Shown: positions 24,301-34,145 of the stretch, piece after piece | How the letters are laid out: every line of letters begins with the position of its first letter | Position numbering within the stretch: position 1 is the first letter of the stretch | The notes under the pieces: model-generated | The model's input: only the letters and a program-made list of their open reading frames with translations | Database searches by the model: none | What the model was told of the DNA's origin: nothing | Program-made: the position numbers and the translations under genes | Source: Hydractinia symbiolongicarpus | Lineage: Eukaryota > Cnidaria > Hydrozoa > Anthoathecata > Hydractiniidae | DNA length: 64,000 bases | Reading direction: 5' to 3' | Assembly: GCF_029227915.1 (NCBI RefSeq) | Contig: NC_079884.1 | Span: forward strand, 10,354,001 to 10,418,000

Positions 24301-24581
24301 GCGACGTAGTTTTATTTTTAAAACAAGAATCAATGTTAAGTTCGAATTATCAATTTGGTATGATCAAGTCGGTCGATTATGGTCGCGACGATAAAATTAG
24401 ACGAGTTCTTGTTAAATATCGAAATAACAATGAAAACGTGGACCGCGAAACCCATCGCTCAGTTAGAAACTTGATTGTTATTCATCGAATTGACGAATTG
24501 AATTTGTACGAGGAACTATACAAAGCTGCACAGTATTGCGATTCCAAGTTTCTTAATGACTCAAGTTATTGTTCAAAATAA
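18324..24581 (+). CDS. BEL/Pao gag-pol polyprotein, intact
   Basis: A 2085-aa ORF. After a coiled-coil-rich N-terminus comes a DUF1759-type gag domain (IKLPIFKGYG to AYGDQKTLLSKKL), then Cys/His clusters around CFICNQPDH, and a retropepsin-like domain with DTG from residue 661 (FYDTGCGDF). The RT includes CRIVYDASQ and YVDD at 1161-1164, followed by RNase H (FTDSQIVLYWL). The integrase has an H/C finger (VRHSGVETTWRY, ACARCRYL) and acidic residues D1760, D1825 and E1871. An ATG at 18324 is preferred; the frame is also open from a TTG at 18318. The order gag-protease-RT-RNase H-integrase and the family-specific domains define BEL/Pao. No env-like ORF is present. Confidence 0.96.
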   Translation: MRRSERIADKVRIDYKSLHATGAINQISSQVQDTPVDGKIVVMASEDTSISKNSDPVIQLSIDESILADDIDDFVDENQSGYYGKSIEDIDSNIKQMENLRTQYRRKHRELSANLKELYEGTYGKSYTLKIESMKSFVMMKRERRQRLRERQNLGDIESSERKMKFLVNEIIQLISYLQESFTSSLSTLDDKEIKKRKEDLPEQLSQMETLRKSFKEMIETAKGKDEGNLDDLNKRYDKLVDLKNCYIKTLDQEYQDRELSQVEKFNSSTLNIKLPIFKGYGSVCDIYTFQTDFEKLYLRSTPNAVLPDLLKNNFLEHPALTLVRNVSNINEIWRRLKDAYGDQKTLLSKKLAELNKTELKHKDPEKVVEGLSHIVNIMKDLIHLAKCHRIENELFYGDGLERIYKLIGDNRVTRWLAASCDDDSVGESKWHKLITFLEKEIKVYQQKALLQNTTLEPRKVPSKYGNRQSHYTGKNDQDLTDFNEVPNSCFICNQPDHVMTNGPGGTKIIQYFVCERFVNMSPAERFSVLRSKGLCFQCLFPGATMNRGKHKEGHCQRDFICKHPSHDKYPRKKHILVCEEHKDNEENQDVLDIYKTRCILRRYQVELPSYAKDIKLSHHVEATKSSSYKSTLINEKEDNKAIYMLQTIEIDNHQYSMFYDTGCGDFISRLNAVHKLGQRAVQECTGPITLGGVGGITTKTPHGIYSVRLPLANGGDAVMSGLCMEQVTATFPKYPLGGRVESDIKESYHQSGNDVRNLPSLLPFVGGETDFMLGVKYLRYFPEAVYQMPSGLTIYKSHFKNTDGSYGVIGGAHEVFTQIERYHHLSYCKSFLSNQHCLFKNGYQVNPDVSLLGYKNDLFDISVNDVNNFDFENNHHTFVSKNIKSFNQVEAAGSEINYRCIKCRTCSTCKNHDQNESLSIKEEIEQEVINKSVHVDIKNCITIANLPFMRDPSINLSPNRHKALNVYFQQLKRLEKNQADKESIIKSEAKLHSLGFVEYVKNLPANIQTSLAKNQMKNYIPWRVAWKDNSTTTPCRIVYDASQPTSTGFSLNSILAKGRNNMNNLVEIFIRWRIHKVGFHTDIQKMYNAVKLREEDWCYQRYLWQQQLDPNKPQEEKVIKTIIYGVKSSGNQAERGLRETAKLFQEPYPEVYETVCKDIYVDDCMSGCPTMDQTLQRVDELELVLNRGGFTLKGVTISGKKPQENLSSDGLTLCVAGLLWYPKVDEISLDIKDLNFAKKHRGRKVKQITQIPEQLTRRNCASKVAEIFDISGMLTPITATMKMDLHELVKRFLDWDDIIPDSLRSIWISHFQMMDEIKNIRFQRAVVPDDAESLDASTLDFGDASQSLVCVAIYIRFKRKSKGFSSQLIFAKSRLIPDGMSQPRAELFAAIVNTHCGEVVRRSLHKIHKKAIKFTDSQIVLYWLANENRALKQYVRNRVIEIQRFTSIDQWRYVRSEDMIADIGTRRCISISNVLTESVWCRGFEWMRGEESNFPMMDAKEIVLNNQNLQLIKRETPPKYEPEPQTTYLALDSTITKEISDRYQFSKYLIDPNRHRWKVVVRILAIVFRFIRNCRIKNLNKISSNQSSKIKNIVVLSDVEIKDAENYFHKKATMEIKQFLKSNQYEKISHEKDGILLYSGRILPTDEVTIVGQATKVMKDLSSTTFCVPVVDRHSPIAYSVVNDIHWHDKTVRHSGVETTWRYVLKQIYIIEGRSLVKKVKAACARCRYLEKRTLEVVMGPVSKHNLTIAPVFYITQLDLSGPFLSYSMHHRRTTVKIWLIVFCCTTTSTVNIKVMEDYSTSAFLQAFTRFACEVGYPKVLLPDEGSQLVKGCESMRLDFVNIKYQLHQNEAVEFKVCPVGAHSMHGKVERKIRQIKVSLEKNLHNSRLSIIQWETIASSIANSINNLPLALGNNKSNFEAMDLITPNRLRLGRNNEQSPIGSMKVVNDYDKILRTNKKIFDTWYENWLISHVPKLMDHPKWFRSDVDVQEGDVVLFLKQESMLSSNYQFGMIKSVDYGRDDKIRRVLVKYRNNNENVDRETHRSVRNLIVIHRIDELNLYEELYKAAQYCDSKFLNDSSYCSK

Positions 24582-24608
24582 AGTACAAATTTTATCATCG
24601 TTGGGGAG

Positions 24609-25158
24609 TGTTGAGTCAGCTCTATGTTAAAATTTGTCTTTATGTTTTGTCTGCCATGTTTGTTCTGTAATTTATTTAACTATTGTGTTGTCAAGTGTAG
24701 TTACCCAAGTGTATTTAGTGTAAACATTTAATCACCTGTTTGTGTCCTTGTGTTAATTAAATGTCAATTTGTGCAATGTTATAAAATTTAATTGTAAAGT
24801 ATACCCTATAGGGAATTTATATTTATTTATTTAAAAGCAGATTTTTCAGTTCACTTGTTCACTTGAAGTCACTGAGGTGATCACATCTTTTTCAATGTCA
24901 AGAAAAGTTTAAATAATCTTTCACAAATTCAATTTTTTTTCAGCAAGTCTATTTAAATTCTAATCAAGTTTATTTTTCAAAGCTCTCACACTTGGCAAGC
25001 TGGTAAGCATTATATAGTTTATTATATTTGTTATATTTCCTTAGTCATTTTTTTGAATATTCACTAGATACATTTTTCTTATATATTGTAGTTTGAACAC
25101 GTCGTTACAAGCATCAAGAGTGTGAGCGAAACTTGTCTTTTTTTTGGTTAACCCTACA
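24609..25158 (+). repeat. BEL 3' LTR (550 bp)
   Basis: Same ends and length as the 5' LTR, with no difference noticed on reading. It is followed by the CTATT target duplication. Confidence 0.95.
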
Positions 25159-25163
25159 CTATT

Positions 25164-27109
25164 TGCTCACTTTTATTAAAACCTTTGAATATTACGCCCT
25201 AAAAACAAAAATAAACTGAACTTAAAATTATTGCGGAAAGGGGGACTTGCAACACCCCCTCAGACCCCCAGTTGATTTCAAACTCTCGCATTTCGCGTTC
25301 ATGTTGTGCCCAAACTAACCTCTGGAGACGCAACTGCAGTAGTGAAGCATGGGCATTAGGGCAGGAGATCTTGAATACTTAGAATTACAAGATTCAGTAA
25401 GTAAAAATGATGGACGTTATTACGCAATATAACACTTGCAGAGCCACCCTGGAATTAATTGAGTCGTTATATATTCTTGAAATTAACAAAAAGAAAATAG
25501 GAAAAATGAAAACAACCAGATGCCACTTATGACGAATATAAAAACAGTACGCAAGAACTTCACAAATAACTTCGGGTTTCACACGCGCGGGACAAATTTT
25601 AATCGGAAATGCCCCTTGGCTTGTCCCCCAGGGTTTCTAACAAATTAAATTCACAAAATAATCAATCTTTTCAAACTTCCACACTCTTAGCATACCAATG
25701 TTTTCCAAAAGTAATTTTTATTGCAATACCCTGAAACATAACGAAAGCAAACAACAATAAACACTGTGTTGTGGCGCTAATACTTGTAGCTTAGCTACGT
25801 GACTATTTTTTAGCGCTAAAAATAAGTCGTCAGCCAGATATGACAGTAAAGTTGAGAGTGTAGTTTTAGTTTTTCCATCCTCCTAGTTTTAATAAAGACT
25901 TTTTAGTAAAAATAATATAGAGAATTTATTCACCTTTCCAAAGATATATTTTCAAAAGAAAAAGTACCTTGTGTGAGTTAGAGATACTTTAAATATACTT
26001 AGTGTGTTAAAAATGGTTACCATATCTTTAAAATATTCAATCGCTCATTATCCCTCCATAAAAAACCTAACAAGCCCTGGAAAAGAGGTTGTCCTTGTTA
26101 TTTTTCTCGTACATCAAAAAGGCAAAAACTCCTGAGGATAACGAAGGTGAACTAGCGCTTAACTAAGGGGACCTGTGACTGGGCATTCTCGACACCAGTG
26201 TTTTGAGATAAACTCGAAAGTGGGTTTTAATTCTAAAGAGTGCCCGCAGGCTCGACCCCATCACCTTTTAGACGACGTAGGTTACTATACGACTGCTGTA
26301 TTTTACGCTCAATCAAGTGCAATGAAGTAGAGAATGACTGCTAACTTGACGTACTGGGTTTAGTCCTGGGTTAACCCAAGTCATGTGAAGGAAATTGGGG
26401 AGATGGCACACTGTGTGTGTCGTTGGATGCTACGGGGAGTTGTCTGGTTAAGCGCAGACCAATGGCATACGTGGCTCATTAAAACTCTAGAATTCTCCAT
26501 CTAAGCCATAGCCCCTCCTGGAAATAATAGACGGGCATTAAGTTCAACTTCAAAGAAAAAAAATGAAAAATAGTCCTGGAGATGAGGTTGATGTGCTCGT
26601 TGTCCGTGAAAGCATAAAAGGTCCGGATATTTGAAGATTGATAGAAAAGACTACATACAGTTGTGCCTACAAAATAAAATTAGAGTGCTTGTTTACACGA
26701 ACTCATACGAGATCTGAAGTTGGGTATATCCCTTTTTAAGGAGGAAGTTTAATTTTTTAAACATGCTTAGATATAAAATAATAGGAAATTTAATTTTAAA
26801 CTATTTTAAAATTCGTAAGAAGTGGAGTGTTTGCAAATTGGTATCGTGTAGCTAACAGAGTGACTTAGGACAATAGCTAAGAAAAGCAGATATTTATAGC
26901 TAGCGCAGTTGGTGTCCAGGTAACCTAATTTTTAATTTAAAACTATAACTAATGGTCATGTCCAGTATTGGTCACACTTTGGCATTGGAGCTTAAGGCCA
27001 ATAGCTACTATAGCTAGCTATATATATATTATATATATATATATATAATATAGCGAGATGCATTGTGTAAATGTATTGATAAGCTATTCCCTTAAGTATT
27101 AGCGTGAAG
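25164..27109. other. gene-free region with a GC-richer unknown block
   Basis: No coding exon recognised. A stretch at about 26090-26560 is clearly richer in G and C than its surroundings and unlike local intergenic DNA. It may be an old repeat, but I found no termini or second copy in this window. A TA-rich palindromic run lies at about 27018-27053. Confidence 0.4.
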
Positions 27110-27725
27110 TAATTAAATAATAAAAATCTTTCGCGAAGTTTTTTTATACATTGCGCGGGAATGTATTGTTGATTTAATTACTTAAAAAGATTCCAACGCA
27201 TTTAATAAATTAAAGAAACATACGAGAAGCATTGTTCATAACTATTAAATGCGGCTTTTTTTAAACTTTCAAAATGTGATCTAAAAATACATTTCTATCG
27301 CCCCTATTCGTTTTTGAACTTTTAAAATGCAATCTAAAAAACTTTTTTATCACCGCTTTTCGAATTTAAACTTTTAAAAAGCGATCTAAAAAACATTTCT
27401 ATTGCCGCTGTTCGTTTATAAACTTTTAAAATGCGATCTAAAAAAACATTTCCATCACCGCTTTTTGTTTTTAAACTTTTAAAATGCGATCTAAAAAAAA
27501 CGCTTAATTACTGCAATTAAAATTTTCAAAAGGATTCACGCAAAATAGATTGCTAAAATTGATCTTGCAACCTATTGTGATTAAACAATCGATCGCGTGG
27601 GGTCATTGTTTATTAGCGAGGCAATTATTTTCTTCAAAAAAACAAAAGGTATCCCAATGTTATTGTTCTGTGTAACTATTCATGCAAGTTTCGCGTCCGC
27701 GGTAGATTACATTCAGACTGTACTG
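27110..27725. mobile_element. relic of the Tc1-like MITE with inner tandem repeats
   Basis: The right end (GACTGTACTG followed by TA) matches the terminus of the MITE at 15687-16402. The interior holds about five tandem units of roughly 60 bp (27260-27515) built on AAACTTTTAAAATGCGATCT. The left terminus was not found, so this copy is truncated or diverged. Confidence 0.65.
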
Positions 27726-27734
27726 TATGTGATC

Positions 27735-28295
27735 ATGTGATTTTGATGAACGGTTAATGATATATAAGGGTTTAAAAATTATGCTTACGTCAGCAAAGAC
27801 CCACGAAAAAACACAAAATTATTTTTTAGGAATTTGTATACCTGTTGCCTTCAACGTAAAGGTCTTAAACGCTGATCGAGAAAATGTATAGGATCATTTA
27901 CTTTTGACAAACGGTTACGGAGATATGGTGGTTTAAATGATTTTTGATGACGGCATCAACCCGTCCAACAGTTTGGGGACCCAGGTTTGGGAAAATTACC
28001 CAAATTGGTCCTAGATGGTCCCTATTTGCTTACGCGGTGAAAAATCAATGACATTACCACCTCGTTTCCAAGTTTTTTGGCCTCAAAGTTTTAAGTGCAC
28101 TGTAATGGCTTCGTTATTTGATATAGGATATTGACGTTAAAGTAGTGTTATTGACGTTGCGCCGTAACATCATAAATTTTAACATTATAGACATACTTTT
28201 TTCAGAGATGTCAAAGAAAATTTTGGTGACATCAAAGGAAAATGACGATATCCACTATGACCGTCACATACACTCCGTATTATTATATAAGATAC
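27735..28295 (-). repeat. interspersed repeat, Helitron-like, copy 2
   Basis: Diverged copy of 2385-2990 in the same orientation. It ends near 28292 in CTCCGTATTATTATATAAGA and lacks the expanded TGTC tract. Confidence 0.6.
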
Positions 28296-28859
28296 ACATT
28301 AATTTTAGATGCCTTAAATAATTGGCTTTGTTTTTGCGATCATTAAGCAAATCAAAGCATTCATAATAGCTCTTGCCTGCTTTTATTAAAGAAAATTTGC
28401 TTAAATAAATGTCAAAATTATAGAACCTTTTAAACTGTGCAAACATCAATAAAATTTTCAGAGATACTTTCTTAAAAATTTAAAAATTATTTGTGCCATG
28501 ATTACAACAGTGTTTCAACAGCGAATGTTTTATGTTTTACGTTATATATATATACATATTTTTTTTTGTTTTTCCACTTGCTTTCAAGAATACAGAAATG
28601 CTATTGTGCTTTTTCTGTTTATATATACTCTAAAAATGATTGGCTAATAAAATTCAGAAGCCATTTAGATCTCAGACTTCGGGAATTTGTATTTGAATTG
28701 GTTTCTGAAAACTGTGCATATCCAGTATACTTTCAATAGGAATTTAAGAAAAATAAAATGAATGATTTGTGAGTTTATCTCCTGTTCTTTTATAATTGGA
28801 AAATAAATTAAGAAACGGATATTAAATTATAAGGAATGAAAGGAATGTTCCTTTATGTA
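28296..28859. other. intergenic, no gene seen
   Basis: AT-rich. The ORF at 28491-28739 has no recognisable domain and looks like chance. Confidence 0.4.
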
Positions 28860-30547
28860 CTGTATTTTCCGGTATATAACCCGTGGGTTATATGTTGATT
28901 TTGCAGGTTATAATGTGCTGCGGGTTATATGATTATAAGTCAACTTTAGAGATCATTTTTTCTTTTGTGTTGAATGTAATTCTAATCTATTTATATCTTT
29001 GCAATCACATTGAGCACATTGAAATAATTTACTTCTGGTAATAGAGCACTATGGCAGATATCATTTTTGGGTGTTATTGACATGTATTTCAGAACCTAGT
29101 GCTCAGGACTTCATTCTTTTTTTATCTTCGCTACCTTCAAGTAAGAGGTGACAATTGAAAATATAAAAAAATTAAATTAAAAATACAAGACACATGCAAC
29201 TATCTCCTCCCCATTGCTGCAATTTATTTTGTCATGCACACTGTGATTGCTGAGATATAAACGGATAACAAAATTATACAAACATTAGAAAACAATGTTC
29301 CGTACTTCGCTGTTACAGACAAACTGTGATAATTATTATTTTGTTTATTATTATTTTTGCAATCAGAGACAAGGAAGTTAAGACTAAGAGCTGGTTCAGA
29401 CACTTGTGTTTGGGGTTCACGAGTTTAAACGTACCCCAATTGTCTCCAGCTTGAAAAAAAATAACACAGAACTAAAAAACTAACAAAAAAGTAGATGGGG
29501 GTTATACAAAGGTGCGGGCTACAGGCTTTTTCAGGAGAGGCGTGCGATCGCACACCTTGACACACGCCTAAATCGTTTCAGGTGTGTGATTAATCGCACG
29601 CCTGAAAAATAAATATTGAGTTTTCAAAAATCGATTTTATAGGTTGATTACCTATAAAATCCATTTTGTAGCGTGCGATGGCAGCCCTCAAAATAGTTTT
29701 TGAAGACTTGTCAGACAAAATGTCCAATAGATTTCCGTCTTGGTCGGACACTTTTAGATCTCAGAATTATCGATTAGTCCTGGTCCTTTTAATCCATGAG
29801 CAAGCCTATTCATAGCCAACCTGACCATCCTAGCTAATTCACTGACTCACATAAATCTCTTTTGCCTGGCCCCTTTGTCGTTGGTAACTAGGTCTTACAC
29901 AAGAAATTCATCCATGCGGTTCTTAACTAATGCGGAGGTGAACGCCGACATAGCACGGATGAAGCAAGTCTGCAAAACTGCACGTACAGGCGGAATAGAC
30001 ATTTTATCATGGATTTAATTGTAGATGATTTCTTCATTTGACAAAACAATTGGAAACCATAGCAGGTCCAAATTTAATGTATTTTTTCTTAATGCCTTTA
30101 AAAACGAAACCCACGTGCCATATAATTCTTTTTTCTGCATAAATTTTGGTTAAAAGTTTTATATAAGCCACGTGGATAAAGATTTTTTTTAATTTGATAC
30201 AAAGCATATTTTTGCCTATTTGCTTGTGATGAACTGAAAAAAAAACAATAAATATAAAAATCGATCATCGTGTTTGGGGTTCACGATTTAAAACGTCCCT
30301 CACTTTTCTACCGCAAAATGAATGCGCATCAAAAATTAACCTTGGAGCCCATATCGCATGTGTAACATTCTTTGCACATGCATTTTACATCGCACGCGTT
30401 ACTTGACTTACACGTGTGAATCATCGCACACCTACTCAAATATTCCTGAAAAAGCCTGGGGCTATCTGATAACATCAGGTTTGTAACTCCTTAAAAAAGC
30501 TGAGCTGCGGGTTATACGATGTGTGGGTTATATACGGGAAAATACGG
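28860..30547. mobile_element. non-autonomous TIR DNA transposon, 1.7 kb
   Basis: The left end CTGTATTTTCCGGTATATAA and the inverse of the right end CCGTATTTTCCCGTATATAA pair as terminal inverted repeats, flanked by TA. Repeated GGGTTATA motifs extend the termini. There is no transposase ORF. A second foldback element (29522-30458) lies within it. Confidence 0.8.
29522..30458. mobile_element. nested MITE with 6-bp target duplication
   Basis: Inverted termini CAGGCTTTTTCAGGA and TCCTGAAAAAGCCTG, flanked by GGGCTA on both sides (29516-29521 and 30459-30464). Sub-terminal copies of GTGTGCGAT and TCGCACACC extend the symmetry. No ORF. The superfamily is not assigned. Confidence 0.8.
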
Positions 30548-30689
30548 TATGTGCTTTGTTGAAAAAACAAATTAACATAATGTAGCCCCTAAAAATTAAA
30601 GCTGCTAAATTAAAAAATGTGGCAGTTGAAACTGTCAATTTAAAAGTTTTAAGATGTGTTTCTATTTCCATTGTTTCAAATAATTGACG

Positions 30690-32570
30690 TCAGGGATTTG
30701 ACCTTGATGAAGCATGTGAGAAACTGAATAAAAATGTTAAAACAGTGGCTGACAAACATACCCCTTCAAAACACATAGATTTTCTGGCCGTGTTGAGGCA
30801 TGGGTCACTGATGATTTAATAATAGCCATCAAAGAAAAAGACTTCTTAGAACAGAAAGCATCAAAAACAAAATCCATCATAGATTGGGAAGCTTTCAAAC
30901 AAAAAAGAACCAGGTAATAGGTTTCAAAAATCGACTCAAAAACAAATACTATAATGACGTTTTGCAGGACTTTTAAAAACGGCCACAATAACTTTGGAAA
31001 ACCCTAAAAAAAACTGGTTCCTTATGAGTCAGGCAATACTACCTCATTAAAACGAGTAGTCCAAAATGATGGTACAGAAACTTCTCACCCAAAAGAAATT
31101 TCCAACACATTCAATTCATTTTTTGTCAGTGTTGGTGCCAAACTAGCCTCTAAATTTTCTTCTGACACTACTAATGTTAATCCACCTGTTTGTGGACACG
31201 GTTTTCAGTGGCCTCGAGACCAAAAGTGTTGAAAAAATTATTAACTCACTAAAACTTAATAATGCTACAGGCTTGGACAGAATTGGTTTACGACTGCTAA
31301 AAGCAGGTTCGTCAGTTTTAAGTATTTATTTATCAAGTCTTTTCAACAAATCTTTATTTACTGGTTATGTACCTAAATGTTGGGAGACTAAAAGGATCTC
31401 GCCTATTTTTAAAAGTGGCAATTAAACAGATCCTACTAATTATCAGCCTATCTCCAATTTGCAATTCCTATGAAAATCTTTGAAAAGTTGTGCATGAGCA
31501 AATGTCTCATTTTATTTCTGAGCACAACTTCCAGAATGACAGGCAGTCCGGATTTCAAAAACTCTTTTCCACAGAAACTGCAGTAGTCAATGTCCCTGAT
31601 TTTATTCTTACTGAGCTCAACCAACAAAACTTTGTTTGTGCTGTGCTCATTGACCTGTTGATCATAAAATTTTGTTAAAAAAAACTATGGTGTTTTGGCA
31701 TCAGAGATGCTGCCTTTGACTGGTTCGAGTCCTACTTAACGGGCCGAATGCAGCTGACTCTTGTAAACGACACAGGGTCAGATCTGCTTCATGAAGTCAC
31801 TTTTGGGGTGCTGCAGGGATCTGTGTTGGGACCCCTGCTCTTTCTTTTGTATATTGATAACTTAAAATCTGTCATCAATTCAAACTACCACCATCTCTAT
31901 GCAGATGATACAATAATTATTTCGTCCCATAAAAACTTGGATACCCTTGTCTCCCAGGTTGACCTCTGGCTGAATAATAATAAAATGACTATTAATACGG
32001 ACAAAACTGAAACAATCTTTTTCGGCAACCACAGCCAGTTAAAAAAAGTTGAGAACAAAACTATCAACTATGTGGGTATTCCTTTGAAGAGAAGCGAAAA
32101 AGTTAAATATTTTGCGGTAACATTTGATCAAAAAATGCAATTGGAAGAGCACATTAATGACATAAATAGAAAAATACTAATTGAATATTCTTAAATTAGA
32201 ACCATTGCATCCTGTTTAACACACAAAAAACCTTTTAATTAATGCGCTTGTCATGCCATATTATAACTACTGCTCCTCGGCATGGGTTGTGCCACCCAAG
32301 GTAGATTGGGAAAACTAGAAAAACGATTAAAATGTGTCTGTACCTTTCTTGGAAAAGAGAGGGAATATTCAATGAATAATTTACTCATCAAAAACGATGC
32401 CATATTAGTTTTTAAAGCCATGAATCCATTGCTCCTGATTACATGCGCTCAAAATTCCTTTTGACAAAAAACTGTCATAATCATCAAACAAGAGGAGCTT
32501 TAAAAAACAGGTTCACACTTCCCTTGGTCAACACGGAATTTGACAAAAAAAGCCTTCTCATTTAGAGCTG
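30690..32570 (+). pseudogene. decayed LINE (jockey/CR1-type) reverse transcriptase
   Basis: Plus-strand RT motifs occur in order but in shifting frames: NATGLDRIGLRLLK near 31259, CWETKRISPIFKSG near 31380, ETAVVNVPDF near 31575, FGVLQGSVLGPLLFLLYIDN near 31803, the YADD box near 31900, and LWLNNNKMTINTDKTE near 31966. The endonuclease is absent and several stops and frameshifts occur, so this is a 5'-truncated dead copy. Confidence 0.85.
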
Positions 32571-33113
32571 CAAAAGTGTGAAATTATCTTCTGAACCAAG
32601 TGTCTGCTTTTTAAGACTTTTGCATGTTGATTTGCAATTAATTTTTTAGAGTAAACATATACCAGCTTACACGGAAAATTTTATCGCAAGCAAAGTGGCA
32701 GATCCCACTTTATTAAAGTCGTCAGCAAAAATTTTAAAAAATTTATGTTAATCTATTTACAATATCTATGCATTGATAAGTTTAAATGCACATCTCTTTA
32801 GAGGTTTAAAATTACTGATGACAGAAAATGTCAAATTTGCTATTGCTTAAATATTACATCATTTATATGCAGAATGATTAAAGGTTCAAATTTATACCAT
32901 TTGTTGACCCTGTTCCTCTTGTTATCTCAAGATAACCACAACAACGCTTTTGCAAAAAATTTTATTATTGATAAGATCAATATGGCATTATGGATCGCGC
33001 ATCTTACGCATGATGTGGTCTGTATAACCAGGGCTGTTATATACATTATTTTATATCATATAATTACATAATAATTTTTTATGTATATTTTTATTTGTAG
33101 GTTTCTTGTCACT

Positions 33114-34145
33114 ATGAGTTCTAATTCAACAGCAGAATGTATCCTGTGGCCAAATAATCCAGAAAGATGCACAACTGTTTTGGTTATACAAAAAATATTT
33201 GCAGGCTTGTCTTTGATTGGATGTCTCTTTGTGCTTTTTGTAATTATCGTATTAAAGAAATACAAAGCGTTTGTGCAAAAGCTAATACTTGCTTTAGTTG
33301 TATCAGCGACTCTCCACAGCATTTCATACTTGGTAGGTAATGTATATACAGAATCTGGTCCAGCATGTCGTTTCCAAGGAGTGATAATGCAATACTCCGA
33401 CTGGTCAACTTTGCTTTGGGTACTTGTGATAGCTCTAAATCTTTTATTAGTTGTGTTAGGAAAAAACAAGGAGAAATACCTCTACTGGTTTCATGGGTTT
33501 GTTTGGTTGACAGCTTTATTTTGGACCATAATACCGTTTTTCGGTGATAACTATGGACCTGCTGGTATTTGGTGTTGGATCAAGCGTGATTCAACTTATT
33601 TCCGATTTGGTGTTTGGTATATTCCACTGTTCTTGATCGTTTTTGCAATGCTGATTATCTACATTTACATTATTTACAATGTAATTCAAGCAACCAGACA
33701 ACGTAGTGGTGGAAATACTGATGAAGATCTGCGACGAAGTCGCAGCTACCGACATGAGCTAAAACCTTTACTTGGTTATCCATTAATCTACATTGTTTTT
33801 TACACACCTGCCCTTATATATAGAATTGAAGATGCATCTAACCGTGATCAACCTACTAGGTTTTCTTTAGCAGTTTTGATTGCCATTCTTGTTCCTTCCA
33901 TTGGTGTAGCAAATGCTCTGTTCTTTGCAGTATTTAATGCAACTGTAAAGGAGCTAACTTGGACAAGAATTAAGCAGGCTGTCATCCGTTTGTTTATAAA
34001 AGAGCCAACACAAATTATCCATGAAAATTATTCAGTTTATGATCCATCCGTTGCTGAGAAAAGTGGAAATACCCTTGAATTGTCCTCTGGATATGTTTCA
34101 TCAAATGTCATCACATCTCCTACTCTTGAAACATATAGCCCATAA
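33114..34145 (+). CDS. cAMP receptor-like seven-transmembrane protein 1
   Basis: 343 aa in one coding exon. The N-terminus has a glycosylation sequon (NST) and a Cys pair around LWPNNPERC (C9, C19). Seven hydrophobic segments lie near residues 23-47, 56-76, 97-116, 126-143, 164-192, 218-236 and 250-275. The second outer loop carries YGPAGIWCWIKRD with FRFGVWY at the start of TM5, and C85 before TM3 could bond with its Cys. This layout matches the Dictyostelium cAR/CrlA family (Dicty_CAR). Ligand and G protein are unknown. The tail has HENYSVYD (303-310). The ATG follows an acceptor-like TTTGTAG by 13 nt, so the intron lies in the 5' UTR; upstream in-frame residues at 33081 would be intronic. 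Confidence 0.9.
   Translation: MSSNSTAECILWPNNPERCTTVLVIQKIFAGLSLIGCLFVLFVIIVLKKYKAFVQKLILALVVSATLHSISYLVGNVYTESGPACRFQGVIMQYSDWSTLLWVLVIALNLLLVVLGKNKEKYLYWFHGFVWLTALFWTIIPFFGDNYGPAGIWCWIKRDSTYFRFGVWYIPLFLIVFAMLIIYIYIIYNVIQATRQRSGGNTDEDLRRSRSYRHELKPLLGYPLIYIVFYTPALIYRIEDASNRDQPTRFSLAVLIAILVPSIGVANALFFAVFNATVKELTWTRIKQAVIRLFIKEPTQIIHENYSVYDPSVAEKSGNTLELSSGYVSSNVITSPTLETYSP

Larger units (their letters stand above)
17748..25158 (+). mobile_element. intact BEL/Pao retrotransposon
   Basis: A 7411-bp element with two 550-bp LTRs that read the same throughout, flanked by the 5-bp duplication CTATT (17743-17747 and 25159-25163), and one long open gag-pol ORF. A short G-rich tract (TTGGGGAG) precedes the 3' LTR. 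No TGG-type primer site is seen: only 26 nt separate the 5' LTR from the ATG. Identical LTRs and an open ORF suggest a recent, possibly still active copy. Confidence 0.96.

Noticed and set aside
17748-25158. BEL/Pao element as a retrovirus with an envelope gene
   Set aside because: Only 27 nt lie between the pol stop and the 3' LTR, and there is no additional ORF.
33056-33469. 137-codon minus-strand ORF over receptor 1
   Set aside because: Antisense shadow of a clear 7TM coding exon.
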